Part shown: piece by piece, positions 24,919 to 34,281 of the stretch
How positions within the stretch are numbered: the first letter of the stretch is position 1
How the letters are laid out: every line of letters starts with the position of its first letter
Source: Amycolatopsis pithecellobii
GTDB lineage: Bacteria; Actinomycetota; Actinomycetes; Mycobacteriales; Pseudonocardiaceae
Reading direction: 5' to 3'
Length of the DNA: 64,000 nt
Assembly: GCF_009707865.1 (NCBI RefSeq)
Contig: NZ_WMBA01000028.1
Span: 1-64,000, forward strand
Notes under the pieces: model-generated
Database searches by the model: none
Told to the model about the DNA's origin: nothing
Seen by the model: the letters and a program-made list of their open reading frames with translations, nothing else
Translations under genes and position numbers: made by a program

Positions 24919-25718
24919 TGGTCCCCCATCAGCACGCGGATCCGGTCTCCTTCGCGGATGAGTGTGGGAATGATCGTCTCGATCGTCCGTTCGGCCGCGA
25001 ACGCCTCGCCGCTGGTGCGAAATCCGGCGAGCTCCTTCAACGTGTACCAGGTCGGCGGCATCAGGGTGCTGCGCCCGGCCTCCGCGTCGGCGAGCGCGTC
25101 CTGCGGCCGCTGCCATCCCGAGGACTCGGCTTCGGTGGTCGCGCCATCGGCGTGCTGGCCTTCCGGCAGCACGGCAAGGAAAAAGCGGGTGTCGTAGCGA
25201 CGCTTCTCCTGGACCGGCGTGACCCAGTGCGCCCAGGGCCGCAACAGGTCCGCGCGCAGGGTCAGCCCGGAGCCGGCAAGAAACCCGGCGAGTGAGAGGT
25301 CACGGGATTCCAGCGCCCGGCGTGCGTCCGCGTACCGCGCCGCGTCGGCGACCACACCGCCGTCCGGTCCGGCCAGCAAGACGCCCGACTCCTCGAACAT
25401 CTCCCGTACGGCCGCACACACCAGCGCCCTGGCAACCGATTCCGTGCCGCCGAACCACTTCGCCCAGTCGCTCGCGGCCGGACCGGCCCAGCGCACCGAG
25501 GTGTCCGCGTCCCGCTCGTCGACCCCGCCGCCCGGGAAAACCGTCATCCCCGCGGCGAACGCCATCGCGGCGACCCGCCGTTGCAGGAAGACTTCGATCC
25601 CGGCGTCGGTGTCGCGGAGCAGGATCACGGTCGCGGCGTCACGAGGCACCGTGGGCTGTGCCGGCGGGGTGTCGGAGAACGGCAACCCGCCTGGCACGTC
25701 GAAACTCAGTTCAGGCAC
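24915..25718 (-). CDS. NUDT19-like Nudix hydrolase with interrupted Nudix box
   Basis: 267 aa. The Nudix box is split: FPGGGVDERDADTS, an insertion of about 30 residues (WAGPAASDWAKWFGGTE), then REMFEESGVLL with the metal-binding Glu pair. This split is known from NUDT19-like acyl-CoA-type proteins. It sits 20 bases after the larger unknown gene and overlaps MBL by 4 bases. Substrate unknown, possibly a CoA or nucleotide derivative. Confidence 0.82.
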   Translation of the reverse strand: MPELSFDVPGGLPFSDTPPAQPTVPRDAATVILLRDTDAGIEVFLQRRVAAMAFAAGMTVFPGGGVDERDADTSVRWAGPAASDWAKWFGGTESVARALVCAAVREMFEESGVLLAGPDGGVVADAARYADARRALESRDLSLAGFLAGSGLTLRADLLRPWAHWVTPVQEKRRYDTRFFLAVLPEGQHADGATTEAESSGWQRPQDALADAEAGRSTLMPPTWYTLKELAGFRTSGEAFAAERTIETIIPTLIREGDRIRVLMGDQ

Positions 25719-25738
25719 GCCAAGAACTTACGCGCCGG

Positions 25739-26854
25739 TCAAGCTCCGGAGAACCCGTCGACCCAGCGCGGGTTGTCCTCGCCACCCGAACCGTTGGTCC
25801 GGACCTTCGACGCCTCCGACCGCTCCCGCTCCGCGAGCTCGGCGTGCAGCTCGCGCAGCAGCTGGCGGTCACGCTCGGACAGCTGCGGGTCGTTGAGGTC
25901 CAGCTCCGGGATCTCGACGATCTCGCCAGGCCCCAGCGTCGCGGACGCGATGGCCTTGCCCTTTTCCGGGTCCTCGGCCAGCGCCGCCCGCAGCTGGGCG
26001 ACCTCGGCGGACGACAGGTCCGTGGTGGCCTCGACGCGCGCCTCCGGCAGCTCCTCACGCGGGGCGAACTTGTGCCCAGGGCCCTTCGACTTACGCGGCG
26101 CCGGTTCGGGTTCCTCGGGTTTCGCGTCGGCCGCGACATGCCGGCCCGGCTTCTCCCGCGCGACGGCCGAGGCCTTCGCCGGAGCGGGCCTGCTCGGCGC
26201 GGACGCCACCGTCGATCCGCTGGCCAGCCACACCGCGACGGCCGAGTCGTGGGCCTGCCCGTGGTACCGGTTGCGCTCGGCGCCGGGGCCGGACACCTCG
26301 ACGACCGTGCGGATCCCGGCACGGCGCAACGCCGCGTCGATCCGGTAGGCCGCGGCGGGCGGGTTGCCCTCGGGACCGATTTCGACCAGCACCACCCGCT
26401 GCGGCAGCGGCCCGGGGACGCTGCCCGCCGGTGTGTTGCGCCACACCGCGTGCACAGCACGCACGTCCGGCAGCACCTGCAAGGTGCGGTCGAGCGCTTC
26501 GGCGATCCCGCGCTCGGGCTGGTTGTCACCGGTGAAGTGGTGCTGCACGCCGTTGTCCGCTTCGGCGTCGTTGACCGTGAGCTGGTCGGCGAGCGTCGCG
26601 TCGGAACGGCTCAGCTCGAGCACGAGGCCGAGCTCGTGTTGCTCGGACTCACGCACCGGCAGCTTGCCCGCGATCAGCGCACCCGTGGTCAGCTCGGCGG
26701 CCTCGTCGAGACGAGCCCGTGCCGTCAGCTCCCGCGCTTCGGAAAGGGCGCTGTCGTCCAGCCTTCCGGCCAGCGCGAGCAGCAGGTTGTGCAGCCGCAG
26801 CGGAACCGCGAACCCGTCGGCTCCCAGCCCAGCGGCGTCACTGTGGACCTCCAC
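25739..26854 (-). CDS. unknown protein, paralogue of the next gene, with charged C-terminal extension
   Basis: 371 aa; GTG 26854 has GGAGGAG upstream. I do not recognise a family with certainty. Residues about 18-210 align with the 206-aa product of the adjacent gene: shared LLLxLAGR near the N-terminus, then F(S/T)G..P.R, PDV..V...WR, RV(L/V)L(I/V) and VEV..., YH..A..S. The second half of this module recalls the SseB C-terminal fold. Residues 225-371 are a disordered Ala/Pro/Lys/Glu-rich linker plus a helix with RDRQLLRELHAELAERERSE. Cytoplasmic; no membrane segment. Part of a co-transcribed RidA-Nudix-MBL operon. Confidence 0.6.
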   Translation of the reverse strand: MEVHSDAAGLGADGFAVPLRLHNLLLALAGRLDDSALSEARELTARARLDEAAELTTGALIAGKLPVRESEQHELGLVLELSRSDATLADQLTVNDAEADNGVQHHFTGDNQPERGIAEALDRTLQVLPDVRAVHAVWRNTPAGSVPGPLPQRVVLVEIGPEGNPPAAAYRIDAALRRAGIRTVVEVSGPGAERNRYHGQAHDSAVAVWLASGSTVASAPSRPAPAKASAVAREKPGRHVAADAKPEEPEPAPRKSKGPGHKFAPREELPEARVEATTDLSSAEVAQLRAALAEDPEKGKAIASATLGPGEIVEIPELDLNDPQLSERDRQLLRELHAELAERERSEASKVRTNGSGGEDNPRWVDGFSGA

Positions 26855-26891
26855 GTTTCTCCTCCCAGCGGCCCGCCGTGGCGGCGAGCCG

Positions 26892-27512
26892 TTATGCAGC
26901 GGCGAGGCGGTGCCCGGTGTCCACTGCTCCGGTGCAGATCAGTTCAGAGCTCGCGAGCGCGGCGCGGTGGTACGCGGGGAGATCGAACTTCGGCGGCATG
27001 ACTTCGACACTGGGCTCCTCGTCGCCCAGCACTCGCAGCACCCGCTGCAGCTCACCGGTCAGCCTCGGCAGGCCGGCCGTCGCGGTGATCAACAGCACCC
27101 GCTTCGGGTCCTCCCCTTCACGGTGCCGCCAGCTCTCCCGTACCTCGCCCACGTCCGGCCGGCCCCGCAACGTTGCGTGCACCAACGCGGACACTGAGTC
27201 TACGGAGTTCACCCGATCGGGTGCGCCCCCCGAGAATGTGTACCGGTTCTCGGGAGCGTCGTCCACCCCGAGCGTGGAACTCACCTGATGCCAGTCGGCG
27301 CCGTGCGGCACCAGTCCGGCGACCAGCAGGCGATACTCCGGCTGGTCGAGGTCAATATTGTGCTTTAGCAAAGTCCTGGGCAGCGTACGCGCGAGCGTCG
27401 TCATCGCGCTCTCGCCCAGCCAGTCGCGGTAGCGCCACAGCAACTGGTCCGGCATCCGGCCGGCCAGACGCAGCAGCAGCTCGTGACAAGCGGCTTCGAT
27501 GTCCGGATCCAT
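26892..27512 (-). CDS. unknown protein, short paralogue of the 371-aa neighbour
   Basis: 206 aa; ATG 27512 follows GGAGGT closely, inside the end of ridA. The N-terminal helical part (MDPDIEAACHELLLRLAGRM...) and C-terminal alpha/beta part (KRVLLITATAGLPRLTGELQRVLRVLG, then VEVMPPK) align with the neighbouring protein, so the pair arose by old duplication. An SseB-C-like fold is possible. The gap to the neighbour is 37 bases. No catalytic motif visible. Confidence 0.6.
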   Translation of the reverse strand: MDPDIEAACHELLLRLAGRMPDQLLWRYRDWLGESAMTTLARTLPRTLLKHNIDLDQPEYRLLVAGLVPHGADWHQVSSTLGVDDAPENRYTFSGGAPDRVNSVDSVSALVHATLRGRPDVGEVRESWRHREGEDPKRVLLITATAGLPRLTGELQRVLRVLGDEEPSVEVMPPKFDLPAYHRAALASSELICTGAVDTGHRLAAA

Positions 27513-27513
27513 G

Positions 27514-27966
27514 TCAGACCTCCACGATCAGTTCGACCTCGACCGGCGAGCCCAGCGGCAACTCCGCCACCCCCACCGCCGACCGCGCGTGCGCACCGGC
27601 TTCGCCGAAGATCTCGCCCAGCACCTCCGACGCGCCGTTGATCACCGCGGGCTGCCCGGTGAAGCCTTCGGCCGAGGCGACGAACCCGACCACCTTCACC
27701 ACCCGTGCCACCGCGTCGATCCCGACGAGCGCGTCCACCGCGGCCAGCGCGTTCAGCACACATGTGCGCGCGAGCGTCTTGGCCTCCTCAGGACTCACCT
27801 CACCGCCGACCTTGCCGGTCACGGCGAGCTTGCCGTCGACGAACGGCAGCTGCCCCGAGGTGTAGACCTGCGAACCGCTGCGGACGGCCGGCACGTACGC
27901 GGCGACCGGCGCCGCGACCCCGGGCAGCTCGATGCCCAGCTGGGCCAGCCGATCGGTCCAACTCAT
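27514..27966 (-). CDS. ridA: RidA family enamine/imine deaminase
   Basis: 150 aa from ATG 27966. RidA proteins hydrolyse reactive 2-aminoacrylate-type intermediates made by PLP enzymes. The conserved Arg sits in GAHARSAVGVAELP (near residue 132), and the YTSGQLPFVDGK motif is present near 36. Equivalent to Rv3678c by position. Overlaps the small upstream gene by 4 bases and is one base from the next gene, so co-translated. Confidence 0.92.
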   Translation of the reverse strand: MSWTDRLAQLGIELPGVAAPVAAYVPAVRSGSQVYTSGQLPFVDGKLAVTGKVGGEVSPEEAKTLARTCVLNALAAVDALVGIDAVARVVKVVGFVASAEGFTGQPAVINGASEVLGEIFGEAGAHARSAVGVAELPLGSPVEVELIVEV

Positions 27967-28124
27967 GCCTTCACCCGCTTGAGGTACGCGACGTGCTGTT
28001 CGCCACTGGGATTCGGCAGCACCGTCACCAGCTCCCAGCCGTCTTCGCCCCACTGGTCCAGGATCTGCTTGGTCGCGTGGATCAGCAGCGGAACCGTGGC
28101 GTACTCCCATTTCGTGGTGCTCAT
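27963..28124 (-). CDS. small DUF4177-like protein (Rv3678A type)
   Basis: 53 aa from ATG 28124. MSTTKWEYATVPLLIH and GWELVTVLPN are the two strand-helix elements of the DUF4177 fold. First gene of the six-gene operon 28124-24154, divergent from the ArsA genes. Function unknown. Confidence 0.75.
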   Translation of the reverse strand: MSTTKWEYATVPLLIHATKQILDQWGEDGWELVTVLPNPSGEQHVAYLKRVKA

Positions 28125-28233
28125 GAGGCCCGAGACTAGCCACCCGGGCAACACGTGACGGAGCCACCCGAGAAGTCTCACGTTCCGTCACCGACAACCG
28201 ACCCGTACCGCCCGGGTGAATTACGCTGCGGGA

Positions 28234-29238
28234 GTGAGCACACCCCTGGCCGGCTGGACCGGCGAGCTCGCGCGTGCCCGGCTTCATTTCGTGTCCGGCA
28301 AGGGCGGCACCGGCAAGACGACACTCGCGGCTTCGCTGGGGCTCGCGCTCGCCCGTGGCGGCCGCCGCGTGCTGTTGATCGAGGTCGAAGGCCGGCAAGG
28401 CTTCGCCCAGCTCTTCGACACCGAGCCGTTGCCGTACGCGGAGCAGCGCGTCGCGTCGGCCCCCGGCGGCGGTGAACTGCGTGCTCTGCACATCGATGTC
28501 GAGGCGGCGCTGCTCGAGTACTTCGACATGTTCTACAACCTGGGCTTCGCCGGGCGGACCCTGCGCCGGATGGGTGCGATCGAGTTCGCCACGACACTCG
28601 CGCCGGGACTACGAGACGTGCTACTCACCGGCAAGATCAAGGAATGCGTCGGGCGCACCGAATCCGATGGCCGCCACACCTACGACGCCGTCGTCGTGGA
28701 TGCGCCGCCGACCGGCCGCATCGTGAAGTTCCTCGACGTGACCAAGGCGCTGACCGATCTCGCCCGCACCGGCCCGATCCGTGGCCAGGCCGACGGCGTC
28801 GTGCGGCTGCTGCACTCCGGGGAGACCGCGGTGCACCTGGTGACGCTGCTGGAGGAGATGCCGGTGCGCGAAACGGTCGACGCCGTCGCCGAGCTCGATG
28901 GTGCAGACCTGCGGCCGGGCGCGGTGTTCGTCAACCGGGTGCGCCCGCCGCGGCTGCCGGCGCGGTCACTGAGCGCGGCCGCGGACGGCCGGGTGGACGC
29001 GTCGCGGGTGCGCAGCGGGCTCGCCACGGCAGGGTTGGACCTGCCCGAGGACACCGTGGAGGCACTGGTCGCCGAGACCGTCGAGCACGCCATCGGGATC
29101 GCCGCCGAGCAGCGCGCCCGCGAACAGCTCGCCGAAGCCGACCTGCCCACGCTGGAAATTCCCGATCTCACCCACGGGGTCGATGTAGCGGCGCTGTACG
29201 ACATCGCCGAGGTCCTCATCGAGCAGGGGGTCCGCTGA
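28234..29238 (+). CDS. ArsA/GET3-family ATPase, subunit 1 (Rv3679 type)
   Basis: 334 aa from GTG 28234 (GTG 28216 possible). A deviant Walker A KGGTGKTT lies near residues 22-29 ([16 protein letters not shown]), [17 protein letters not shown] is the switch II region. The mycobacterial pair Rv3679-Rv3680 has been described as an anion-pump-like or Get3-like ATPase involved in stress tolerance; this is the same pair. It lacks a Cys triad for arsenite. Overlaps the second ATPase by one base. Confidence 0.9.
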   Translation: MSTPLAGWTGELARARLHFVSGKGGTGKTTLAASLGLALARGGRRVLLIEVEGRQGFAQLFDTEPLPYAEQRVASAPGGGELRALHIDVEAALLEYFDMFYNLGFAGRTLRRMGAIEFATTLAPGLRDVLLTGKIKECVGRTESDGRHTYDAVVVDAPPTGRIVKFLDVTKALTDLARTGPIRGQADGVVRLLHSGETAVHLVTLLEEMPVRETVDAVAELDGADLRPGAVFVNRVRPPRLPARSLSAAADGRVDASRVRSGLATAGLDLPEDTVEALVAETVEHAIGIAAEQRAREQLAEADLPTLEIPDLTHGVDVAALYDIAEVLIEQGVR

Positions 29239-30350
29239 TGCTCGACATGGACAAGCTGATCGACGATCCGGAGACGCGGGTGATCGTGTGCTGCGGTTCG
29301 GGCGGGGTCGGCAAGACCACCACCGCCGCCGCGATCGCGCTGCGGGCGGCGGAGCGCGGGCGGCAGACCGTCGTGCTCACCATCGACCCGGCGCGGCGCC
29401 TCGCACAAGCACTCGGCCTGCGCGAACTGGGCAACCATCCCCGTCAGGTGAAGGTCGAGGGCTTCGACCCGAAAGGCGAACTGTGGGCGATGATGCTCGA
29501 CATGCGCCGCACCTTCGACGACATGGTGCGCGCGCACGCCGGGCCCGACCGAGCCGAGCAACTGCTCGCGAATCCCTTCTACCAGACCATTTCCACGTCG
29601 TTCTCCGGTACTCAGGAGTACATGGCGATGGAGAAGCTCGGCCAGCTCGCGGCGACCGGCGACTGGGAGCTCATCGTCGTGGACACCCCGCCGAGCCGCT
29701 CGGCGCTCGACTTCCTCGACGCGCCGACCCGGCTCTCCAGCGCACTCGACGGGCGCATGATCCGGTTGCTGACCGCGCCGGCGAAGGCCGGCGGCTGGGG
29801 TCTGCGGAAGGTCGTGTCCGCGGGATTCACGATGTTCGCGAAAGCGGTTTCGACGATCATCGGCGGGCAGCTGCTCGCCGACGCGTCCGCGTTCATGCAG
29901 GCCTTCGACACGATGTTCGGCGGCTTCCGCGAGCGGGCGCGCAAGACCTCCGAGCTGTTGCGGTCCAAGGGCACGGCGTTCCTCGTCGTCGCGTCACCGG
30001 AACCGGACGCGCTACGGGAAGCCAGCTACTTCGTGGACCGGCTCTCAGCCGAGTCCATGCCGCTGTCCGGGCTGGTCGCGAACCGGACTCACCCCGTGCT
30101 GGCCGAGCTCTCGGCGACCGCGGCGCTGACGGCGGCCGAGCGCGCTGAGCCGAACGCGCCATTGGCCACCGCCGTGCTGCGACTGCATGCAGACCGGGTC
30201 GCGGCCGCCGAACGCGAGGAACGGCTGCTCGCACGGTTCACCCGGGCACATCCCGAGGTGCCGATCGTGCGCGTGCCGGCGCTGCCCAGCGACGTGCACG
30301 ACGTGGCCGGCCTCCGCGACATCGGAGACCGGCTCGCCACCTCTGATTAG
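29238..30350 (+). CDS. ArsA/GET3-family ATPase, subunit 2 (Rv3680 type)
   Basis: 370 aa; ATG 29238 shares its A with the previous stop. Walker [17 protein letters not shown] near residues 21-36, switch [17 protein letters not shown] near 151. A hydrophobic insertion ([18 protein letters not shown]) may bind a helix or membrane. Expected to form a heterodimer with the partner. Converges on whiB4 (13 bases). Confidence 0.9.
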   Translation: MLDMDKLIDDPETRVIVCCGSGGVGKTTTAAAIALRAAERGRQTVVLTIDPARRLAQALGLRELGNHPRQVKVEGFDPKGELWAMMLDMRRTFDDMVRAHAGPDRAEQLLANPFYQTISTSFSGTQEYMAMEKLGQLAATGDWELIVVDTPPSRSALDFLDAPTRLSSALDGRMIRLLTAPAKAGGWGLRKVVSAGFTMFAKAVSTIIGGQLLADASAFMQAFDTMFGGFRERARKTSELLRSKGTAFLVVASPEPDALREASYFVDRLSAESMPLSGLVANRTHPVLAELSATAALTAAERAEPNAPLATAVLRLHADRVAAAEREERLLARFTRAHPEVPIVRVPALPSDVHDVAGLRDIGDRLATSD

Positions 30351-30363
30351 CCGCGCGAGTGGA

Positions 30364-30648
30364 CTACACCCTCGCGGACTCCCGTTTCGCCGATTCCAGT
30401 AGTTCCGCCCACGACGTGACGCCGGGGCGGCGGCGCAGCAGCGCACGCCGCTCACGTTCCGTCATGCCGCCCCAGATACCGAAGCTGATCCGGCTGTCCA
30501 GCGCCTCGGCCAGGCATTCGGTGCGCACGGGACAACCCATGCACACGTTCTTGGCCCGGTTCTGCTCCGCGCCACGGACGAACAGCTCGTCCGGGTCCGT
30601 GTCGCGGCACAGCGCGTCGATCCGCCAGCTCCGCTCAGTGGTTTCCAT
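30364..30648 (-). CDS. whiB4: WhiB-family iron-sulfur regulator (WhiB4 type)
   Basis: 94 aa. Four cluster-binding Cys at 14, 36, 39 and 45, the GIWGG turn at 57-61 and a basic C-terminal RRALLRRRP that binds DNA. Its position between the ArsA pair and ponA2 matches whiB4 (Rv3681c), which senses oxygen and NO in Mycobacterium. Transcribed divergently from ponA2 across 214 bases. Confidence 0.92.
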   Translation of the reverse strand: METTERSWRIDALCRDTDPDELFVRGAEQNRAKNVCMGCPVRTECLAEALDSRISFGIWGGMTERERRALLRRRPGVTSWAELLESAKRESARV

Positions 30649-30862
30649 TACCCCCAGCTCCTCACCCTCGGCTCACGTTGGTGGATCACCAGGCGCTTCC
30701 CCTGCGCCTTACGTGAGACGTTGACGGACTGTAGAGCGAATCGGTTCCCGCGCCAAGATCTTTCGGATAATTCGTTACCGGAACACCTCGCATCGGACGA
30801 GCCGACGTGGTACACGGTCCGGTTCGCGGCGAGCACACAACGGGTCCCACTACGCTGAGCCC
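30649..30862. promoter_or_regulatory. divergent whiB4/ponA2 promoter region
   Basis: TACGCT (30851-30856) is a plausible -10 whose start point would coincide with the ponA2 GTG at 30863, so ponA2 may be leaderless. On the whiB4 side the region holds a CACGTT/TACGTG imperfect hairpin (30682-30715). No operator is recognised. Confidence 0.35.
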
Positions 30863-33010
30863 GTGCGGAAAACGGATGGTCTGTTCAAGCTGCTCGGTCT
30901 GTGCCTGCTCGCGGGGATCCTGACGGCCGGGGTGTTGTTCCCGATCGTCGGCGCCGCCGGGGTGGCGTCGAACAAGGCCAGCGAGACCGTCGACAGCATG
31001 TCCGCCGAGCTGGCCAACGTGCCGCCGCCGCTGGTCACCACGATCACCGACTCCGGGGGCCACCCCATCGCGACGCTGTATGACCAGTACCGCATCCCGA
31101 CCGCCTCGTCGCAGATCAACGAGGCGATGAAGTGGGCGCTGGTGTCGGTTGAGGACAAGCGGTTCTACGAGCACCACGGCGTGGACTGGAAGGGCACGAT
31201 CCGGGCCGCGCTGAGCAACAGCACCGGTGGCGACACGCAGGGTGCCTCCACGCTGACGCAGCAGTACGTCAAGAACTATCTGATCAACGTCATCTACCGG
31301 GACGACGAGATCGGTCAGAAAAAGGCGCAGGAGCAGTCGGTCGCCCGCAAGCTCAAGGAAGCGCGGATCGCGATCCAGCTCGAGACCAAAATGGACAAGG
31401 ACCAGATCCTTACCAGTTACCTGAATGTCGTCGAGTTCTCCCGCAAGATCTACGGGGTCGGCGCGGCCGCGCAGACGTACTTCAACACCACGCCGGACAA
31501 GCTTTCCGTGCCACAGGCGGCATTGCTGGCGGGAATGGTGAACAACCCGCCGTTCTACGACCCGTGGAGTCACCCCGAGCGCGCGACCGAACGCCGCAAC
31601 CTGGTACTGGATCGTATGGTGGAGAACAGGAAACTCGCGCCGGAGGACGCGGCGAAGTTCAAGACCGAGCCGCTGGGTGTGCTCCCTGACGGGCCGGTCA
31701 AACCGGCCGCGAACTGCACCGGCGCCGGGCCGGAGAACGGTTTCTTCTGCCAGTACGTGCAGGATTACCTGCTGACCAACGGAATGTCGAAGGACGACCT
31801 GTACTCCGGCGGATACACCATTCGCACCACAATGGACCAGAACGCGCAGCACGCGGCGAAGGTCTCCGCGGAGCAGCAGGTCAACAAGACGCAGAAGAAC
31901 GTGGCGAACACGTTGTCCTTGGTGCGGCCGGGCAAGGACAAACACGAAGTCGTTGCGCTGGCAGCAAACCGTGACTACGGCCCCGATGCGAGCAAGGGCC
32001 AGACCACGTACGCGCTGCCCTCCGATGTGTCCAATGTGACCGGTGCGGGATCGAGCTACAAGATCTTCACCACGGCAGCCGCATTGGAACAGCACAAGAC
32101 GGGGATCTACGCGACCATCCAAACGCCACAGTCCTATGTGTCGCGGATCTACGTCGGTGGCGGCCAGAGTTGCCCGCTGGTCGCACGCGGAACCCGCGCG
32201 TACTGCCTCAGCAACTACGGCGAGGGCAACTACGGTCCCTCGATGCCGTTGCAGCAGGCGCTCGCCACTTCACCCAACACCGGATTCGTGATCCTGGAAG
32301 AGCAGGCCGGACTTGGCCCTGTGCTCGATATGGCGCGGCGGCTGGGAATGCGCAACACCATGGCATCGAACCCCGCCACCGGCGGGCCGGTGGATCCGAA
32401 GAGCAAAGAAGCCATCCACAACATGACCCAGCAGAAGTACTACGGGCCCGGTGGTGCGTCGAAGGACGGGTTCGGCGCCTTCACCCTCGGCTTCAGTCCG
32501 ACCAATGGTCTGGAACTGGCGAATGTGGCGGCGACGATCATGAGCGGCGGAGTCTGGTGCCCGCCCACACCGATCGCCGCCGTGTCGAACCGGGACGGCA
32601 AACCGATCAAGGTGAAGGAACCGGCGTGCGAGCAGGCCGTGCCGGAGGGGCTGGCGAACAGCCTGGCCGTCGGGATGAGCAAGGACGACACCGACGGCAC
32701 CTCACGGGCGGCGGCGCAGGCCGCCGGCTGGAACCGGCCGATGATCGGCAAAACCGGGACCACACAGGAAAGTGGTTCGGCCGCGTTCGTCGCTGCGGTC
32801 CCGCAAATGGCGGGCGCCGCGATGGTGTTCCGCCCGGACAACCCGTTCGGCGGCCTGTGTGACGGCGCCGGAAACGTCACACCCTGCGCGAACGGCAACA
32901 TGTTCGGTGGCAAGGCCCCCGCCCGAACCTGGTTCGGCGCGATGAACCAGATCCTGGCCGGGCAACCGGTCATCCCGCTACCCCCATCGGACCCGGCGTA
33001 CGAACACTGA
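30863..33010 (+). CDS. ponA2: bifunctional class A penicillin-binding protein (PonA2 type)
   Basis: 715 aa, GTG start. One membrane anchor (7-30). Glycosyltransferase GT51 domain with catalytic EDKRFYEHHGVDW near 94 and the TLTQQYVKN motif. Transpeptidase domain with S397-S-Y-K400, SPNTGF (SxN) and GKTGTTQES (KTG). Makes and cross-links peptidoglycan on the cell surface. Unlike M. tuberculosis PonA2 as I recall it, there is no C-terminal PASTA domain: the chain ends PPSDPAYEH right after the transpeptidase. Confidence 0.93.
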   Translation: MRKTDGLFKLLGLCLLAGILTAGVLFPIVGAAGVASNKASETVDSMSAELANVPPPLVTTITDSGGHPIATLYDQYRIPTASSQINEAMKWALVSVEDKRFYEHHGVDWKGTIRAALSNSTGGDTQGASTLTQQYVKNYLINVIYRDDEIGQKKAQEQSVARKLKEARIAIQLETKMDKDQILTSYLNVVEFSRKIYGVGAAAQTYFNTTPDKLSVPQAALLAGMVNNPPFYDPWSHPERATERRNLVLDRMVENRKLAPEDAAKFKTEPLGVLPDGPVKPAANCTGAGPENGFFCQYVQDYLLTNGMSKDDLYSGGYTIRTTMDQNAQHAAKVSAEQQVNKTQKNVANTLSLVRPGKDKHEVVALAANRDYGPDASKGQTTYALPSDVSNVTGAGSSYKIFTTAAALEQHKTGIYATIQTPQSYVSRIYVGGGQSCPLVARGTRAYCLSNYGEGNYGPSMPLQQALATSPNTGFVILEEQAGLGPVLDMARRLGMRNTMASNPATGGPVDPKSKEAIHNMTQQKYYGPGGASKDGFGAFTLGFSPTNGLELANVAATIMSGGVWCPPTPIAAVSNRDGKPIKVKEPACEQAVPEGLANSLAVGMSKDDTDGTSRAAAQAAGWNRPMIGKTGTTQESGSAAFVAAVPQMAGAAMVFRPDNPFGGLCDGAGNVTPCANGNMFGGKAPARTWFGAMNQILAGQPVIPLPPSDPAYEH

Positions 33011-33027
33011 CCCGTATCCTCGGACGT

Positions 33028-33996
33028 GTGGGTACCGAGGGTGACAGGAAGACCGCAGCCCGGCTGGCTGCGGGGACATTGACGGTCGGCGCGGCGACGC
33101 TCGGGTATGCCGTCGGCATCGAGCGGCGGCGCTGGACGTTGCGCACGGCCGAACTGCCGGTGCTCGCCCCCGGGGCGCGGCCACTGCGTGTGCTCCACAT
33201 CTCCGACCTGCACATGATGCCCGGGCAGAAGTCCAAGCAGCGCTGGGTCGCCGCGCTCGGGGAGCTCCAGCCCGACCTCGTCGTCAACACCGGGGACAAC
33301 CTCGCCCACCCGCAAGCCGTGCCGTCCGTGTTGCGGGCTCTCGGCAGTCTGCTCGACCGGCCCGGCGTGTTCGTCTTCGGCAGCAACGACTACTACGCGC
33401 CCAAACGCAAGAACCCCGCGCGCTACCTGATGCCGCGCGGCAAGAAGAAGCGCATCCACGGCAAGCACCTGCCGTGGCGTGACCTGCGCGCCGCGTTCAT
33501 CGAGTACGGCTGGCTCGACCTCACCCACGCCCGCCGCAGCATCCCCGTCGACGGACAGACCGTGTTCGCCGCCGGGGTGGACGATCCGCACCTTCGCCGC
33601 GACCGCTACCGCGAGATTGCCGGCGCGGCCGACCCCGACGCCGCCCTGCGCATCGGCATCACCCACTCACCCGAGCCACGCGTCCTCGACCCCTTCGCCG
33701 CCGATGGCTACGACCTCGTACTGGCCGGCCACACCCACGGGGGCCAGCTACGCATCCCCGGGATCGGCGCCCTCGTCACCAACTGCGAACTCGACCGCTC
33801 CCGCGCCCGCGGCGCATCCCGCTGGGGCGCGCACATGTGGCTGCACGTTTCCGCAGGCCTCGGCACCTCGCCGTACGCCCCCGCGCGCTTCGCCTGCCCA
33901 CCCGAAGCCAGCCTGCTGACCCTCGTCCCACGCGGCAAAACGGACCAGGAAACCGCAGAGGAGACCCGCCGCAACGCCCGCACCACCGTCCGCTAG
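33028..33996 (+). CDS. membrane-anchored metallophosphoesterase (Rv3683 type)
   Basis: 322 aa. The calcineurin-like metal site is complete: ISDLHMM (DxH), NTGDNL (GD), GSNDYY (GNxD-like), ITHS (H) and AGHTHGGQL. A hydrophobic N-terminal stretch (about 12-32) may anchor it. Substrate not predictable; relatives act on UDP-diacylglucosamine-like or nucleotide substrates. GTG 33028 is 17 bases after the ponA2 stop. Confidence 0.88.
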   Translation: MGTEGDRKTAARLAAGTLTVGAATLGYAVGIERRRWTLRTAELPVLAPGARPLRVLHISDLHMMPGQKSKQRWVAALGELQPDLVVNTGDNLAHPQAVPSVLRALGSLLDRPGVFVFGSNDYYAPKRKNPARYLMPRGKKKRIHGKHLPWRDLRAAFIEYGWLDLTHARRSIPVDGQTVFAAGVDDPHLRRDRYREIAGAADPDAALRIGITHSPEPRVLDPFAADGYDLVLAGHTHGGQLRIPGIGALVTNCELDRSRARGASRWGAHMWLHVSAGLGTSPYAPARFACPPEASLLTLVPRGKTDQETAEETRRNARTTVR

Positions 33997-34025
33997 ACTT
34001 CTCCTCGGCCCGTTAAGCAGTACCT

Positions 34026-34099
34026 CGGGGTGTGGCGCAGCTTGGTAGCGTGCCTCGTTCGGGTCGAGGAGGTCGTGGGTTCAAATCCCGCCACCCCGA
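34026..34099 (+). tRNA. tRNA-Pro (anticodon CGG)
   Basis: Acceptor arm CGGGGTG (34026-34032) pairs with CACCCCG (34092-34098), discriminator A at 34099. Anticodon stem CCTCG/CGAGG encloses the loop TTCGGGT, giving anticodon CGG. The T-arm has GTTCAAATC. CCA is not encoded. Confidence 0.95.
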
Positions 34100-34112
34100 C
34101 GAAAGATCTGGG

Positions 34113-34151
34113 AGATCCCTGTCTGCCACTACGTGCAGACAGGGATCTTTC
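34113..34151 (+). terminator. intrinsic terminator of tRNA-Pro
   Basis: AGATCCCTGTCTGC (34113-34126) pairs perfectly with GCAGACAGGGATCT (34135-34148) around an 8-base loop and is followed by TTT. Confidence 0.9.
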
Positions 34152-34160
34152 GTTATTGCA

Positions 34161-34226
34161 TTGGGGGTCGAACCCCCAAACCCCCGGCAGGGAGGGCTTC
34201 GCCCCCCTGCACCCCCCTCTCGGTGC
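34161..34226 (-). repeat. dispersed repeat, copy 2
   Basis: The reverse complement reads GGCACCGAGAGGGGGGTG to GGGGGTTCGACCCCCAA and matches copy 1 at 22508-22575 over its length. It lies just after the tRNA terminator. A T-rich tract (34268-34290) follows before the methyltransferase stop. Confidence 0.7.
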
Positions 34227-34281
34227 CAGATCAGGGCGCATCCCTCTTCAGTGCGCCTCCCTCTTCGTTTTTTTGTTCGTT

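Noticed and set aside
34026-34226. possible integration site at the tRNA-Pro gene
   Set aside because: No second copy of the tRNA 3' end, no integrase and no change in gene content nearby.
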